Assembly (NCBI GenBank): GCA_004519485.1 | Contig: CP038132.1 | Coordinates: 305,001-369,000 of the forward strand | Origin: Nannochloropsis oceanica | Taxonomy: Eukaryota; Sar; Eustigmatophyceae; Eustigmatales; Monodopsidaceae | Length of the DNA: 64,000 nucleotides | Direction: 5' to 3' | Part shown: piece by piece, positions 44,728 through 55,744 of the stretch | Layout: the number at the start of each line of letters is the position of its first letter | Position numbering within the stretch: the stretch's first letter is position 1 | Made by a program: the position numbers and the translations under genes | The notes under the pieces: generated by a model | The model's database searches: none | Told to the model about the DNA's origin: nothing | What the model saw: the letters and a program-made list of their open reading frames with translations, nothing else

Positions 44728-46195
44728 ATGCTTACCGCACAAGGCACCAGGACACAACCACAGCATTCCGACGACGACAATAAGCTATTGACCGGGGTCT
44801 GGATCACCCCTTTAAAGGCACCAGCCGCTTCCATTCCAGCCTCTTCCTCGCCTTCTCCCCTCGAGGCTTCATTCGTAAATATGCGCGCACAACATGCTCC
44901 TCCAGCCCTAGCCAAATTAATTGCTACCTCCAAAACGACAATACCGACAACAATGGCGACAGACATGAGACACCAAAGCATGACGGCCATGGCAGAAGAT
45001 GAAGCAGCGGTGAACAAGCAGCAAACCTCCCCACACCTAACTCCGTTCCCTTCCCCTGTCGTTCTGAGCAGCAGCAACAACAATAGCAGCAGCAGCACGG
45101 GCACAACCACGGCTCCCATCCGCGGCCTGCTTCCATCCTTGTTACTGCCGCCCCACGTGGAAAGCGAACCTTTGCCCGCCACAGTTGTCTTGGAAAAAGT
45201 CAGGCAGTATGTAGAAACTGTCATCGCCTACGAAACTCACCATTTGCCTGTTGTTAAGTGCAGCAAGAGTGGGAGCCATTGCATCAGAACTCCGGAAAGC
45301 TTTCGAAGTGATGCCTTGACCACCGCTCGTTGGTTAATAGGGGCGAGGTTAGTAAGGGTGCTACCGTGTGGAACGCGTCTGAGCGGAAAGATTGTGGAAG
45401 TAGAAAGTTATTTGGGCAGTCATGACAAAGGGGCGCACAGTTATGGTGGGAGAAGGACGCCGCGACTTGCCCCTATGTATGAGGCAGGGGGTGTGGCATA
45501 TATTTATCACATGGTAAGGAAGAGAGGAAGGGAGGGAAGGGAGGGAGGTATAGGAATTTATCTAACTCTATTTATGTGGCCCCATACAAACACAGCACTC
45601 CTGCTCCTGTTTGAATGTGATTGCATCTGAAATTGATGATCCGGTGGGTGTCTTGATTCGTGCCTTGGAGCCCGAGGAAGGGATAGAGCACATGCTCCAA
45701 AATCGACTGACGGCACGCGTCCTTCGGGGGAGTAAAAAGAAGTCCTTGTCATCCTCATCGTCGTCGTCCTCCTCCTCCTCTATAGTACTGCCACGCGTGG
45801 AAGACTTATCAGAAACCGAGAGGCGGAAGCTTCAAGCGGAGTTGTGTGCGGGACCCGGGCGGTTATGTTCTGCCTTGGCCGTGGATCACTCGATGAGTGG
45901 GTTGGATTTGATTGAAGGCAAGGTGTTGTTTTTAGAAAGAGGAGAACATGTGCTTGCGTCTGAATTGATGGCGTCTCCGAGGATTGGGATTGGTTATGCA
46001 GGGTTATGGCAGGCGGCGCCGTTGAGGTTCTCGGTGCTGGGCAGTCAATGTGTGAGTAAGCCGTGGCCGTGGCGACAAGCAGGGAGAGGAGGCGGAACAG
46101 GAAGAGGAAAAAAGGAAGGAGGAGGAGAAGGAGGAGGGAGAGGAGGAGGAGGTGATGGACAAAGGGGGAGAAAGCGAATGAAAACAATTCAATAA
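44728..46195 (+). CDS. MPG: 3-methyladenine DNA glycosylase (AAG/MPG)
   Basis: Two exons, 44728..45513 and 45596..46195 (82-base intron, phase 0), 461 aa. The join YIYHM-HSCSCLNVIASEID aligns with human YIIYGMYFCMNISSQ. The glycosylase domain shows TARWLIGARLVRVLPCGTRL, KIVEVESYLGSHDKGAHSYG (Glu that activates water), RRTPRLAPMYEAGG, VGVLIRALEPEEGIEHM and ELCAGPGRLCSALAVDHSMS. The enzyme removes alkylated and deaminated purines at the start of base excision repair. The 200-residue N-terminal region is disordered, and a Ser run from TCC repeats interrupts the domain near 300. The tail is Gly-rich. Start is uncertain: 44560 is also an in-frame ATG, but lies within 20 bases of the divergent NOG1-like gene. 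Confidence 0.9.
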
Positions 46196-47307
46196 GGATG
46201 AAAGAGCTTGAGGGACTAAAAGAAAATAGAGACCAGGAGAAAGAAATTATGCATGCATGTGCTAGAAAGAAACAATACGTGTTAACCATCCATCTTAATT
46301 CCATATGCTTAGATAGACAGATAGATAGATGGTGTTTTTATCCCACAAAAAAAAATCTTCTTAAGGAATAGTTGGGCAGAGAGAAGAGAGCAAGACGGCA
46401 TGTATATTGAGCTTGTTTCCTGCAGGATCGTCTTTATTCTTTTCTATTGGGTGTTTCCCTTCCCAGTCCCGTGATTTTTGGTGACATGCGTGCGTTTATC
46501 GTCTTTATTGTTGTTGGTTTCAATTCGTAGGTCTCCCTCTCTCCCTCTCCATCTGTTGTGGATGATGTATGACGTTTTTCGATCTCTTCTCGTTCTCTTG
46601 CTTCTGCTTCATCGTCTTGTCGTCCTTCTTCTTGTTCTTGCTTGCACGGTCTTGCACATCTTTTCCTTCTTCCTCTCTCTCTTGCTCTTCCTCATTTTTT
46701 CTCTGCCTCTTCCTCTTCTTCTTTCTTTTTCATTTCTTCTCCATCATTGTCTCGTAAGCCTGTGTGTACCCTGCCCTTCTCCTTGTATGTTCTTCTCCCG
46801 TGTGCACCGTCCCTCCCATCCCATCATTTATTCTATGCCGTTCTCTGACGACCTTCGTCGTCGTCTCAGGCACGCGCGCATCCTTTTTATAGGTTACGAC
46901 GAATACGATGACATCAGACACACACACAAGACCCCACAAACCCACACAGACACATACACGAGATCATACACATACACAGCCGACCCCCATCAAAGAGAGG
47001 GGTACCAGACAAGCATGGACACAAAAGAAAATACACGCACACTTTCCCACTCGCTCGACCCTACTTCATCGGAATTATCGTCACCACGGCCTTCCTCGTC
47101 TTCTGTCTCTTCAGCATCATCGTCGTTCTCTCCTCCTCATTCAAAAACATCACGCCGAAAGAATACAAGGCAGAGGATACCATCCTCCCTCCCTCGTTTC
47201 TTTCCTCTCCCCTTTCCTTCCCTCTCCACGTTAGAGGGGTGAACGTTCAAGATCGAATCTCCCATTCTTCTTTCCTCTTTCTCCACCTCTTCCCTTAACC
47301 TCCCCCT

Positions 47308-47310
<3 letters not shown>

Positions 47311-47351
<41 letters not shown>
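47311..47351. repeat. (CT)n microsatellite
   Basis: About 20 uninterrupted CT units. Confidence 0.92.
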
Positions 47352-47354
<3 letters not shown>

Positions 47355-47492
47355 CTTCCTCGCCTCGATTAAAAACACATTGGCTGTTGCGGGGAGAATT
47401 CACATCGATATTCAATAATTTTTAAGATGGTCGTTTTCAACTTTTGGCTCACTTTTTCATGAATAAATACTACCGGTATACCGTGATGATTA

Positions 47493-47493
<1 letters not shown>

Positions 47494-47538
<45 letters not shown>

Positions 47539-47590
47539 CGTAGTAGTAGTCGTAGTCGTAGTCGTAGAATTAGTAGTAGTAGTAGTAGTG
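47494..47590. repeat. (TAG)n microsatellite
   Basis: About 97 bases of TAG repeats on the plus strand with TCG interruptions near 47539-47566. It makes a poly-Val reading frame that is not a gene. Confidence 0.9.
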
Positions 47591-48044
47591 GTCGGACATG
47601 AGGATGAAAATGACACGGAGGTTGTTACACGTCTTTCGTCTGTTTTCCTTCATCTCCTCCATCCCTCCCTCCCTTCCTTCCTTCCTTCCTTCCGTCAAAA
47701 TTGATATGACGGATAGTAAAAAGAGGACTTATGAATAGGAGAGGTGCGTTCTACGCCGCAAAACACACACACACACAAGGGAGTGGGATGGGGAGACATA
47801 CGAAACTGTGGTATCTCCATCTTCCTCCCTCTCTTTCTCCCTTTCTCCCTTCCTTCCCCCCCCTCCCTCCATTTATTTCTTCCATTTCTCTCACGTGTAC
47901 TCTCGTTTCATATTTTCCATTTTCCCTTTTTTGCTGTGTCGCGAATGCGTTTCTTCTCAAAGAACCTGACAGTCAATTGGTTGTGTATTTGTGTCTCCCT
48001 CCCTCTCTCCCACTCATCTCCCCCCCCTCTCTCCCTTCCCCTCT

Positions 48045-50183
48045 TTACGCACGCAAGACCCCCGCTGTGGTAACCGCAGCCGAGGCCGAGGAGGAGGAGG
48101 AGGAGGAGGGAGGGCACGTGGAGGCGCTGGTGCCAGCATCAAGCATGTTCAAGAGCATGTGGTCCAATTCCTCCTCCGTCGTGAAATATCCGTAGTCACT
48201 GTCCTCTTCCATCTCCAGGCCCTCCCTCCCTTCCTCCCCTCCCTCCCTCCCTCCCTCTCCCGCAGCATGCACCATAAATGGCACCGTGGAAGATCCCTTC
48301 ACGAATTGCGACGACACTGCCCCTCCCTCCCTCCTTTCCTGGCTCATGCGCGCCCGTTTCGCGGGCGGGGCTTCCCCACCCTCCAAGAACCCAGCAGCTG
48401 CCACGGCGCCAGCCCTAGCCCTAGCACCAGCAGCCGCGCCGCTCCTCTCCTCGTCGCTTTCATCCGACGGGAGGTAACTTCCCGTAGATGAGGAGGAGTG
48501 GGACCCCGAGTCAGTCAGGCTACTCACCGATACTCCCCGGGCCGGCGCCGACAAGGCAGGCGGCGTTGGCAGCGGGAGCGGGAGATGGTGATGCATCCGC
48601 TCGTCATGCTGCAGCGCATGGGCGTGTAAATGACCCTCGTCCCCCCCCCCAACCCCCCCGACCCCCGTACCTCCAACCCCTTCCAAGGCCCCTAGTGCTT
48701 CGTTCAACGCCTCCCCCCAGTCAGGTGCTGTTCGCCCTGCCAACTCATGGAGCGTCGCAAACGTGTCCTCCTCCTCCTCCTCCTCGCCCTCCTCTTCCTC
48801 TTCCTCCGTTGTACCGGCTGCGCCCGACGAAGAGGCCGAGGCTGAGGACGAGGATGTGGTTGAGGAAGCGCAGCTACCTGCCGGTTGCATCGTCACAGGA
48901 ACGCAATGCATGTACTCCGGTCGATAATTCGTGTACAACTCCTCCTCCTCCTCCTCCTCTTCGTCCCCCTCTCCTTCCTCTCCCCCCTGCTCCATCCTGT
49001 CTTCCTCCTCCTCCTCGACCCCCCCCTCCTCCTCTCCTACCGAATGAACTATATTCAGCGGGAACGTCACCACGCCCGGGTACAAGTCCGCGACCGACGT
49101 CGGAGTTTGCGTCGCCCGTCCTCCCCCTCCCCCTGCCCCGTGCGACGCATCCAACAGACTCGGAAACCCTAAACTGTCCTCTCCCAACACGATCTCGTCG
49201 TCATGATCATCCGCCGAAGGTATCTTGACCATCAATCCTCCGCTGCTGTTGCTGCTGCTGCCCGTGGCCTGATGGTGGTGGTGCTGGTGGAGGTGCCCGT
49301 GGCCATGTAGGGTAGGGTGGCCGCCTGAGGGCATCAATGCACTCCATAGTGTGTGACTGAAGGAGGAGCTGGAGGAATGACGACTGCCTGAATTGAAGCT
49401 GGTGTTGTTGCCGACATGATCACTGTGGCTTAAGCGCTTTTGCTGCCTCCTCCCCCCATTACTGCTGGTCCTAAACACGCCCCCGCTCCCATGGCTGCTG
49501 CTCCCGTCGCCGAAAGTGGCCGTGCCACGGGAGGGGGAGGCAGGGAGGGGGGACATGAACGAAGCAGCCTTGTGGGGCGGCGGACGAGATACACGACCGC
49601 GAGACGTCAGGGTGGTGCCCCGCTGGTACCCACCACGGGCGCTATCCCACCCTTCTTCCTCCCCTTCAGTCTCCTGCCCCCCCTCCACCCCTTGCTCCAT
49701 CGTGGGCCGGCGGGCAACCTCCGCCTCTTCCTCCTCAGAATCTAAACTGAGCACACGACGGCGGTACGTGCTTTTCCCCACCGATCGCTTCTTACGTGCC
49801 AGCGACAAGGGTAAGTCCCCCCCAATCGCCACTCCCATACTCACGCTCACCCCGCTAATGCCACTGCTGCCGTGTGCAAAGGATGATGACGACGCACCAT
49901 GGCTGATGTGGTGGTGGTGGTGGTGGTGGTTCGCCGAGTTTGGAGGCTTCAGCGCAATTGATGTGCTGGTCGCCGGCTCGATTTTGGCCAGCTTCAGGAA
50001 ATATTTCTGGGCGTGCGTTCTAATCTGAACCACAGTACGGGTAGGGATTTCCTCCGCAATCCGCTTCCACTGCTTGCCGTACTTGCGCAGGCCGTCCTCG
50101 AACAAGGTGTGCTCCTCCGTGGTCCACCGACCGGTACTGCTCCCATCCTCTTCATCAGTGTAGCCCTTCTTGAGTCGGGCCAT
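48045..50183 (-). CDS. SHAQKYF-class single-MYB transcription factor
   Basis: Single long exon, 712 aa from the ATG at 50183 (MARLKKGYTDEEDGSS). Residues 19-66 are a MYB-related repeat: RWTTEEHTLFEDGLRKYGKQ, WKRIAEEIPTRTVVQI and RTHAQKYF, the SHAQKYF signature with Arg-Thr in place of Ser. This class includes plant CCA1/LHY/REVEILLE clock and stress factors and binds DNA as a single repeat. The rest is disordered: His, Ser, Gly and Glu runs, then a short conserved-looking end DYGYFTTEEELDHMLLNMLD that may be an activation or interaction helix. The frame opens upstream, and an exon starting near 50361 (MPFHQPQPPR) could be spliced in, so the N-terminus is provisional. The target genes are unknown. 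Confidence 0.85.
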   Translation of the reverse strand: MARLKKGYTDEEDGSSTGRWTTEEHTLFEDGLRKYGKQWKRIAEEIPTRTVVQIRTHAQKYFLKLAKIEPATSTSIALKPPNSANHHHHHHHISHGASSSSFAHGSSGISGVSVSMGVAIGGDLPLSLARKKRSVGKSTYRRRVLSLDSEEEEAEVARRPTMEQGVEGGQETEGEEEGWDSARGGYQRGTTLTSRGRVSRPPPHKAASFMSPLPASPSRGTATFGDGSSSHGSGGVFRTSSNGGRRQQKRLSHSDHVGNNTSFNSGSRHSSSSSFSHTLWSALMPSGGHPTLHGHGHLHQHHHHQATGSSSNSSGGLMVKIPSADDHDDEIVLGEDSLGFPSLLDASHGAGGGGGRATQTPTSVADLYPGVVTFPLNIVHSVGEEEGGVEEEEEDRMEQGGEEGEGDEEEEEEEELYTNYRPEYMHCVPVTMQPAGSCASSTTSSSSASASSSGAAGTTEEEEEEGEEEEEEDTFATLHELAGRTAPDWGEALNEALGALEGVGGTGVGGVGGGDEGHLHAHALQHDERMHHHLPLPLPTPPALSAPARGVSVSSLTDSGSHSSSSTGSYLPSDESDEERSGAAAGARARAGAVAAAGFLEGGEAPPAKRARMSQERREGGAVSSQFVKGSSTVPFMVHAAGEGGREGGEEGREGLEMEEDSDYGYFTTEEELDHMLLNMLDAGTSASTCPPSSSSSSSASAAVTTAGVLRA

Positions 50184-52249
50184 TCGATACTGCTGGGGTA
50201 GAGGGTGACGCACTTTAGCTGGTGGCTGCGGTTGTGTGGCGGGGCTCGAGGCGTGGGTCGTGTGTACAGGGACTGTCCTGTGGCGGGGCTTTGGACTTTT
50301 ACCTGGCTGCTGCTGGTGGTGGTGGTACTACCCGCGGCGGCTGTGGTTGGTGAAAGGGCATGATTCTATTAGTCGCCCTAAGCCTCAAGGAACACATGCG
50401 GACAATATGTAGGCAAAGGAGCGTCTTGATCATGCGATTGTCGCTGTGTATGCATGACTACGAGGGCTTGATGAAGACCCCAAAGTGCCGCTGCTCACCC
50501 ACAAACAGCGGCCCACATGACCTCTACCATTTCTGATGCAAGCGGTGGGCCATTCCTTCTGATGGGAAAGCAGCCATCATAAATGTGGCACCACATACAC
50601 AAGGAGGATGCGACGACAAAAAAGCGTCAAGCCCCTATATCATGATTGGACAAAGCGAGGTGCCTTTGGTGTTGTTAAGTACTCTTCATTAACCCCGCAG
50701 TGCTCTCTGCAACACTTCTGGGGCGTGCTCGCGTGGTGCACTTCTGGTATTGGGGAGAGAAGCACTTAATAGCTTTTGGTAACTTGGCTACTTTTTCTCC
50801 CGGTGTGACATCTGCTTCTGTCTCCCTGCCACTGCCGGTGTCAAAAACGATGTAAGGCAATGGCCAACACCACTGAGGGAAATGTGCCTCTGCCGCTATT
50901 TTCTCAATTCATGAAGAGCTCTCTGCGGCTGTTCTCGCAGGCAGAGGGATGGCCGGTCGCTCGCCGTCTCGAGTTCTGTTGCTGGGTGTCTCTCCCCCCA
51001 CCACACGAACGAGAGACAGTTTTCTCGAGCTTCAAGTCGGTTCCGTGCTTACATACTCGGCACTGGGCCAATTGTCTTACATGTGTGTTTGCGTGAGGTG
51101 TGAATCACAAGCCAGTCAAGTCCAAAGAACAGGACACAAGGCAAAGAGACAAATTAAAGAGATGGGCCTGGCAAGGACGGTGGTGGTGGTATTATGATTG
51201 GAAGAGGCGGCGAGAGTCTCGCCGTGAGGGTAGACGGGCCAACTTCACGCAGAGTGTGCTTGAGAACTCGTCCAAGTATCCCGGTACGTTCATGTTTTTT
51301 TCGGAGGCAAGGACAAAACCTTTTGTCTCACCAGTCGTGTGACTGGTAGTATGTAGTCAATTTTCCAAGGCCATTTGCATTGATGTCAGAAATAATCGTC
51401 TCGTAGTCCGCTCCATAACTTCACGCTCAACTCACGCTCCACGGAAGGGAAAGGGACAAGGGAATTTCATAAACCCTCAGGTATTGTAAGTATAAAAATG
51501 TACATTTCGGTTGACAGCATGCCTTGTAGATGTACTACCAGCGCTACCAGGTAGAAAGTGCATGAAGAAGTGATTTTGGGATGCCTTCTTTCCTTCCATC
51601 CCCACCATCTGCATTTGGACATGGGGCTGTGCGGAACGAAGCAAGAAAGTGGTTGGGAGAAGAAGTTTATGACAAGTGTTTCACTGCCCCTTTCGATTGA
51701 CTTATCATTCTCACTTGAGGATCAAGGAGCGGGGAGAGGGTTCAAACTTTATTCCCATTCTCACCCCATTTGACAGTAAAAAACGAACAAAAAGAAGTGA
51801 AGTAAGAGCACGAGACTAGAGTGTTCTGGTTGATGTTTTCTTCATGTTGGCTTTGTCCTCCTTACTCTGAAGTCCACGAGGAGAAAATAAAGCACGACCG
51901 AGAAATAATTTCAGGCCCAGAGACCTTCTCTTCCCGACCACGTTCCCCCTTCTCCCCCTCGCTGAACCTTGTTCTTTACCTCCCTCGAGTCGTTCATGCC
52001 TACATTTTGTTTGTCGTTTTTCAAAGTCTAATGAATGCTTGTGCGGTACCCCCTTCCTCCCTTTAGGCACTCCGCACCAGGCGGGCAGTCAGCCAGCCAC
52101 ATCCCGCCCCCCAGTTCTTCCCTCCCTCTCCTCCTCCTTCCTCGCCTTGAGGAGAAAGGAAGCGAATACAGAAGATGAGCAATTAAAGAGCGTGTAGCTG
52201 GCCTTATGATAAGAGTGGAATTAATCCAAAAGTAAGAATGCCTCAAGCA
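50184..52249. other. 2 kb intergenic region, unknown short frames
   Basis: Upstream of the MYB gene and downstream of RACK1, both minus strand. A 61-codon minus frame (50675-50860, MPYIVFDTGSGRETEADV) and plus frames near 50860-51342 have balanced composition but no recognised motif or clear splice partner. They could be decayed sequence. The first few hundred bases should hold the MYB promoter. Confidence 0.4.
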
Positions 52250-53194
52250 TTAGTTCACGCCCCAACAACGGATCTTCCCGTCCGTGTACCCCGAAAACAA
52301 AGTCTGCCCATCCGCAGACCAGGCCAGGGAGGTGCAGTACGGCTGGGGGGAGAGGGAGTGCTTGCCTTGCACGGGCCATTTGGGTTGCAAGTTGTCGACC
52401 ATGTCCTTGCTCTCCAAGTCCCAAATTTTGATTCCCTGGGAGGTGGCAGCGCACAGCCAGTAACGGTTGGGGGAGAAGACGAGGGAGTGGATGATGTCCC
52501 CGGCATCCAAGGAGTACAGGCGCTTGCCTTCATTCAAGTCCCAGAGCATTGCCGTGCCGTCTTTTCCGCCCGAGGCGCAGAGGGAGCCGTCGGGTGAGAC
52601 GGTGACGACATTAAGGTACCCTGAGTGGCCGATCAGGTTCTGCTTCAGTTTGCAGTTGGCCAGGTTCCAAACCTTGACGCGCTTGTCCCACCCGCACGAG
52701 ACGATGACGGGTGCTGTCGGGGAAGGAGAGAATCGGACGCAGGAAACCCACTCGGAGTGGCCTTCGTCGGTGATGGTGAACTTGCACTCGCCCAGGGTGT
52801 TCCAGAGCTTGACGGTCTTATCCCGGGAGCCAGAAACAATCTGTCGGTTGTCCGGAGAGAAAGAGACAGAGAGCACGTCCTTGGAATGGCCCACGAATCG
52901 ACGGGTGGTCTTTCCGGTCTTGATCTCCCACAATCGAAGGGTCCCGTCCCACGAGCTCGACAGCGCAAACTGCCCATCTGAAGAGATGATGACATCGGAG
53001 ACGAAGTGCCCGTGGCCGCGGAGGGCCCGCTGGGGCTGGCCGTAGTCCTCGGAGCCGTCAATGTTCCAGACCATCACCGTCTTGTCCCTCGAACTGGACA
53101 GGACCAGATTGGGGTTGTCGGCGTGAGTGGCGATGGATGTTACCCAGCCAGCGTGGCCCTTGAGCTCGCCTCGGAGGCTCAACTGCTCTCCCAT
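52250..53194 (-). CDS. RACK1: RACK1, ribosome-associated WD40 scaffold
   Basis: Single exon, 314 aa, start [20 protein letters not shown] at 53194. Seven WD40 repeats with the usual GH...WD pattern (for example [80 protein letters not shown]). RACK1 binds the head of the 40S ribosomal subunit and docks signalling proteins such as protein kinase C. Length and repeat order match the family exactly. The frame is open upstream to 53416 but that part is probably 5' UTR. Confidence 0.97.
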   Translation of the reverse strand: MGEQLSLRGELKGHAGWVTSIATHADNPNLVLSSSRDKTVMVWNIDGSEDYGQPQRALRGHGHFVSDVIISSDGQFALSSSWDGTLRLWEIKTGKTTRRFVGHSKDVLSVSFSPDNRQIVSGSRDKTVKLWNTLGECKFTITDEGHSEWVSCVRFSPSPTAPVIVSCGWDKRVKVWNLANCKLKQNLIGHSGYLNVVTVSPDGSLCASGGKDGTAMLWDLNEGKRLYSLDAGDIIHSLVFSPNRYWLCAATSQGIKIWDLESKDMVDNLQPKWPVQGKHSLSPQPYCTSLAWSADGQTLFSGYTDGKIRCWGVN

Positions 53195-54313
53195 AGTGAC
53201 GAGATCTGAGTGAATGTTTGAGAAGAAGGGGTAGGGGAAACGTGAGAACTTACAGGAGTTTTGGAAGACATGCATTGCATGCGTGTCTCTGCATGTTGCA
53301 TGTTGTTGCTTGGGGTGGCTAGGAGGTGATCCCGCGGCTTGTGCACGATGGGAAGGGAGGTCTACGACGATTGTCACCGCGGCCTGAGAACCACAACTAG
53401 TGCACCGCCCCAGCATTCACAGCAGGCCTAAAGGTGGGTTCTCACATGTCTGCACTGTGTGTGGATGCTGTATGATGGTTAAAAGGGGAGGGGAAGGAGA
53501 AGGCCGAGGCCATGCGCGTTGGGATGGGAGGGGGGAGGTCTTCGCCTGTCTTGCGCCCCTGGACGCCATAGATAGAGACACAGGAAGTCCCACCATCATC
53601 TGCAGCACTGCCTTTTCAGAGTGAAAGAGAGTGTAGAGTGGAGGATAGTCGGGCACATTTACATGGGTGTGGGGCCATGATCATGAAAAGGGGCAAGCAG
53701 GCTTCTTCGCGCTCGTCTCCGTGTGGCAGAGGAGCCCTCTCCACCATCGATTGCACATGCAAATAATAATTTCGAGCAGCGGAGTTACACCGAGTGCACA
53801 ATCTGCCATGGAGCTGCCAATGAGTGAACGTCCTTGGCCGGCAAGGTAAAGGGTATAGTGGACGGAGTCAATGCACCTGGGCAGAAGGCATCGAGAGCCA
53901 TCCATACATAGCCCAGAATAACAGGTGATGGGCGAGAACGTTGGCGCCAGAGCGAAGTGAAGCGAAGACCCGACGAACCTAAAACGTGAGAGACGATGCT
54001 ACTTTACTTCTTCCTTCCATGCCCCTTTTGGTCCCTATCTTGACTGTAGTACGAAATTGAGTACTGCATTAATTTCTTCGCCTTTCAACCACAGCAAACC
54101 AACCTCCCCTTTCCCTCACCCTGCCAGGCCTACTCTACGCTAGGAGCTGGCACATCCCAACGCGTAACGTCTTTACCCTACTTCAGCCAAGCAGCAGCAG
54201 AACCTTAACAAAAACCAAACGTACTACACGTACATAAACGCATCCACAAGGTGCACTAGGCACTCACATCAATCTGCCACGCGCTGGACACCACGCCGCC
54301 CAGCCATAGAAAG
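53195..54313. other. Divergent promoter region, no gene seen
   Basis: About 1.1 kb between RACK1 and the palmitoyltransferase gene. It should hold both promoters; no recognised gene. Confidence 0.5.
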
Positions 54314-55744
54314 ATGGGGCCGCAATTACTCCCAACGCAGCTGCCACCATCACCACAACAGGTCGCATTACGATCACAATCCCCATACCACAACCCTTCC
54401 GGTCCACCAAGCCAATTGGAACAATTCAAGGCAGCTCTGCACTCGAACCGGCCATTTGAGTATGGTTATTGGATTTCGGTTGGTCTTGCTTCGTTGTTTG
54501 ACGGGGCCATGCGTGCATTGGGTCCGTGCCTTGTCGTGCTCGCCTGCGTGTTGATCGGCCTGGTCACGTGGCTCTACTACGGCTACTTACTCCTTGAATT
54601 CGTAGGTCAGGACTTGACGTCTAATAAAGAACGTCACACCTCGACTTCCTACTTTACCATGGAGCGAATTCTGCATGGGGGCTTCACGGGCTTCTTGCTG
54701 TTCAACACCCTCTATAACTACTTCTACTGCGTCATGACCTCCCCTGGCACCCCCTCCACTCCACACCCTCCATCACAACCCATCACAACCACCAGCACTA
54801 CCTCTCTCTACGAAGAGAGCAGCAGTAGTCTCTCCCACGCGGTTGACGACGCAACTGCCGCAGGGGCGGCGCAAGCCTGTCTTATGGCTGCGAACAGCAC
54901 TGGGGGTGTTGACCCCAAAACGTACGGGTTCTGTAAAAAATGCCGGATCCCCCGCCCGCCCCGTGCGCACCACTGCCATGTTTGCAAGCACTGCGTATTG
55001 GGGATGGACCATCATTGTCCTTGGGTTGGTCAGTGTGTCGGGTATTTTAATTATCGTTACTTCGTGCTATTTATGGCTTATTTGTGGACAGCGTGTCTAT
55101 ATGGTACTCTATTGCTAGCCCGTCCTTTCCTTGGAATGGTGTATGGGACTGGAGGTGGGAGTAGGCCACGCATGCCTGTCATTATCGGTCCATTGGCCTC
55201 TGCGAGATCGGCGATTATTTTTACGTTCGTCTTGTCTCTGTCGGTGGGTCTGGCCCTGTCGGGGTTATTGGGGTGGCATCTGTTTTTGATATCGACGGGA
55301 CAGACCACGATTGAATTTTACATCAACAAAGCACGGAGAGAGCGAGCGAGGCTAAGAGGGGGCTCTTACACCAACCCATATGATATGGGGTTCAGAAAAA
55401 ATTGGCAGCAGGTGTTAGGAACTGAATTATCGTTGTGGAGGGCCGTGCTGCCTTCTAGTAGGTTGCCTCCGCCGATGCGATATAGAGGGGGATGGGAAAG
55501 GGAAGAAGGCAAGGAGGATTTTGAACAAGAGGTAGAGTTGGGGATGATGGAAGGTTTGGAGGAAGGGAGGGAGGAGGAGCGGGGGATAAAGGATTCTCGG
55601 AGAGGAGGAAGAAGGGAGGGAGAGAGGAGGGAAGGGGTGACAGCAGGGGCTGGGGGGGGACGAAATCGAGGACGGAGAAGGAGTGGGGGAGAGGGTGCTG
55701 AAATGGGAGAAGGAGAGCGAGACTTGTCTTATGTGATAGTGTAA
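54314..55744 (+). CDS. DHHC-type protein S-acyltransferase
   Basis: Single exon, 476 aa, start [16 protein letters not shown]. Two hydrophobic helices ([20 protein letters not shown] and [20 protein letters not shown]), a loop with a Ser/Thr insert, then the zinc-binding Cys-rich domain [20 protein letters not shown] and [20 protein letters not shown] with the catalytic DHHC Cys, then two more helices. The TTxE motif ([10 protein letters not shown]) and the downstream [16 protein letters not shown] (PaCCT-type motif) are present. DHHC enzymes attach palmitate to cytosolic Cys residues of membrane proteins at Golgi or other membranes. The tail is Gly/Glu/Arg-rich. The whole active-site set is intact. 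Confidence 0.94.
   Translation: MGPQLLPTQLPPSPQQVALRSQSPYHNPSGPPSQLEQFKAALHSNRPFEYGYWISVGLASLFDGAMRALGPCLVVLACVLIGLVTWLYYGYLLLEFVGQDLTSNKERHTSTSYFTMERILHGGFTGFLLFNTLYNYFYCVMTSPGTPSTPHPPSQPITTTSTTSLYEESSSSLSHAVDDATAAGAAQACLMAANSTGGVDPKTYGFCKKCRIPRPPRAHHCHVCKHCVLGMDHHCPWVGQCVGYFNYRYFVLFMAYLWTACLYGTLLLARPFLGMVYGTGGGSRPRMPVIIGPLASARSAIIFTFVLSLSVGLALSGLLGWHLFLISTGQTTIEFYINKARRERARLRGGSYTNPYDMGFRKNWQQVLGTELSLWRAVLPSSRLPPPMRYRGGWEREEGKEDFEQEVELGMMEGLEEGREEERGIKDSRRGGRREGERREGVTAGAGGGRNRGRRRSGGEGAEMGEGERDLSYVIV

Larger units (their letters stand above)
46196..48044. other. Low-complexity 3'-3' region, no gene supported
   Basis: About 1.8 kb between convergent genes, dominated by pyrimidine tracts and microsatellites. 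An open frame at 46478-47242 is long only because of composition (Leu/Ser/Phe repeats) and has no conserved motif. Confidence 0.6.

Noticed and set aside
46478-47242. Plus-strand frame of 254 codons
   Set aside because: Leu/Ser/Phe repeat composition follows from pyrimidine tracts; no conserved motif, no splice partner, lies in a convergent gap.
47444-47704. Poly-Val frame
   Set aside because: Produced entirely by the TAG microsatellite.
49440-50028. Plus-strand frames opposite the MYB gene
   Set aside because: Antisense shadows of a long low-complexity exon.
50675-50860. 61-codon minus frame MPYIVFDTGSGRETE
   Set aside because: Balanced composition but no known motif, no context, and no splice evidence; mentioned in the gap entry only.
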